Source: JBKQHQ01 sp052148715 (GTDB lineage: Bacteria; Pseudomonadota; Alphaproteobacteria; Rhizobiales; Xanthobacteraceae). From it: DNA of 64,000 bases. The notes under the pieces were generated by a model. The model searched no databases and was not told the origin of the DNA. It saw only the letters and a list, made by a program, of their open reading frames with translations. Of this stretch, positions 63,726 to 64,000 are shown piece after piece; position 1 is the stretch's first letter, and each line of letters begins with the position of its first letter. The stretch lies in the NCBI GenBank assembly GCA_052148715.1, contig JBKQHQ010000246.1:1-64000 (forward strand), in the 5' to 3' direction. A program made the translations under genes and the position numbers.

Positions 63726-64000
63726 ATGAGGGTTCTACACGTTCCGTTCACGTTTGCCCCTGATCCGGTGGGTGGCACCGAGATCTATGTTGAAGCGTTG
63801 GCTCGAGACCTAGGAGCGTGTGGTATCGAGGTCCTTGTAGCGGCTCCGTCCTGCAGCGGGACGGACGAGGTCTACGAGCACAACGGGTTGCGGGTGCGAC
63901 GCTATCGCTCGGCACCCGAGAGCAAGCATATGTTGCGCGAGCTCTACGGCGGGGGCGATCCGGAAGCGAGCTCCGCTTTCGCCCGGATACTCGATGAGGA
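63726..64000 (+). CDS. GT4-family glycosyltransferase, N-terminal part (runs off the window)
   Basis: From ATG 63726 the frame is open to the window edge (91 codons). It reads MRVLHVPFTFAPDPVGGTEI, the glycine-rich acceptor-side loop of GT4 enzymes, and continues YVEALARDLGACGIEVLVAA. The donor domain lies outside. It extends the run of transferase genes past the window. Confidence 0.78.
   Translation, partial: MRVLHVPFTFAPDPVGGTEIYVEALARDLGACGIEVLVAAPSCSGTDEVYEHNGLRVRRYRSAPESKHMLRELYGGGDPEASSAFARILDE

Noticed and set aside
1..64000. Transfer RNA genes, integrases or insertion-sequence transposases that would explain the many remnants
   Set aside because: None was recognised by eye on either strand; a covariance-model and transposase search would be needed to exclude them fully.

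Overview
The window is a high-GC (roughly 60%) chromosomal stretch. Its gene families (GspK/L/M/N-type secretion genes, FkbM methyltransferases, SUMF1-domain proteins with a Cys-Pro-Glu start motif, small Cys-rich secreted proteins) best fit an alphaproteobacterium of the Hyphomicrobiales, near Bradyrhizobium/Xanthobacteraceae. That placement is inferred from recognised protein families, not from a marker gene. No rRNA, tRNA, CRISPR array or complete insertion sequence was seen.

Layout. (1) 0-9.2 kb: a type II secretion system. The secretin gene gspD runs leftward off the window edge. gspE, F, G, H, I, J, K, L, M and a GspC/N-like gene run rightward, mostly with overlapping starts and stops. 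(2) 9.2-18.4 kb: a TVP38-family membrane protein gene, then a cassette flanked by two diverged direct copies of a ~0.7-kb segment. The cassette holds an APS-kinase-like/PEP-synthase-like fusion, a class I glutamine amidotransferase, a nucleotidyltransferase, a SAM methyltransferase and, on the other strand, a sulfotransferase-fold protein. The first three genes match, function for function, the four Campylobacter jejuni enzymes Cj1415-Cj1418 that make 3'-phospho-cytidine diphosphoramidate, the donor for O-methyl phosphoramidate on capsule. This is the most interesting system in the window. (3) 18.9-29.3 kb: a large secreted beta-helix protein with five four-cysteine tandem repeats. Leftward-transcribed genes follow for a WD40 protein, two SUMF1-domain paralogues and a TIR-STAND ATPase, with decayed genes between them. 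(4) 29.8-47.6 kb: surface polysaccharide genes. These include UDP-xylose synthase, GDP-mannose dehydratase, GDP-fucose synthase, a Wzy-like polymerase, Wza-like and Wzc-like export proteins, an initiating sugar phosphotransferase and UDP-glucose 4-epimerase. (5) 48.0-64.0 kb: a second glycan cluster. It opens with a NusG paralogue, a terminator-like hairpin and an exact copy of the enterobacterial ops sequence. After these come FkbM methyltransferases, many glycosyltransferases, an asparagine-synthetase-like amidotransferase, an ABC-2 permease, a truncated ABC ATPase and a pyruvyltransferase-family protein.

How the parts fit. Regions 4 and 5 probably build and export fucose-, xylose- and galactose-containing glycans. 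The ops/NusG-paralogue pair would let polymerase read through the long downstream operon. The phosphoramidate cassette of region 2 would decorate a surface glycan. The type II system could export folded enzymes such as the beta-helix protein. Many gene remnants (TVP38 copy, Gmm Nudix hydrolase, substrate-binding protein, FAD enzyme, two GT2 genes, ABC ATPase) mark this as a rearranging accessory region.
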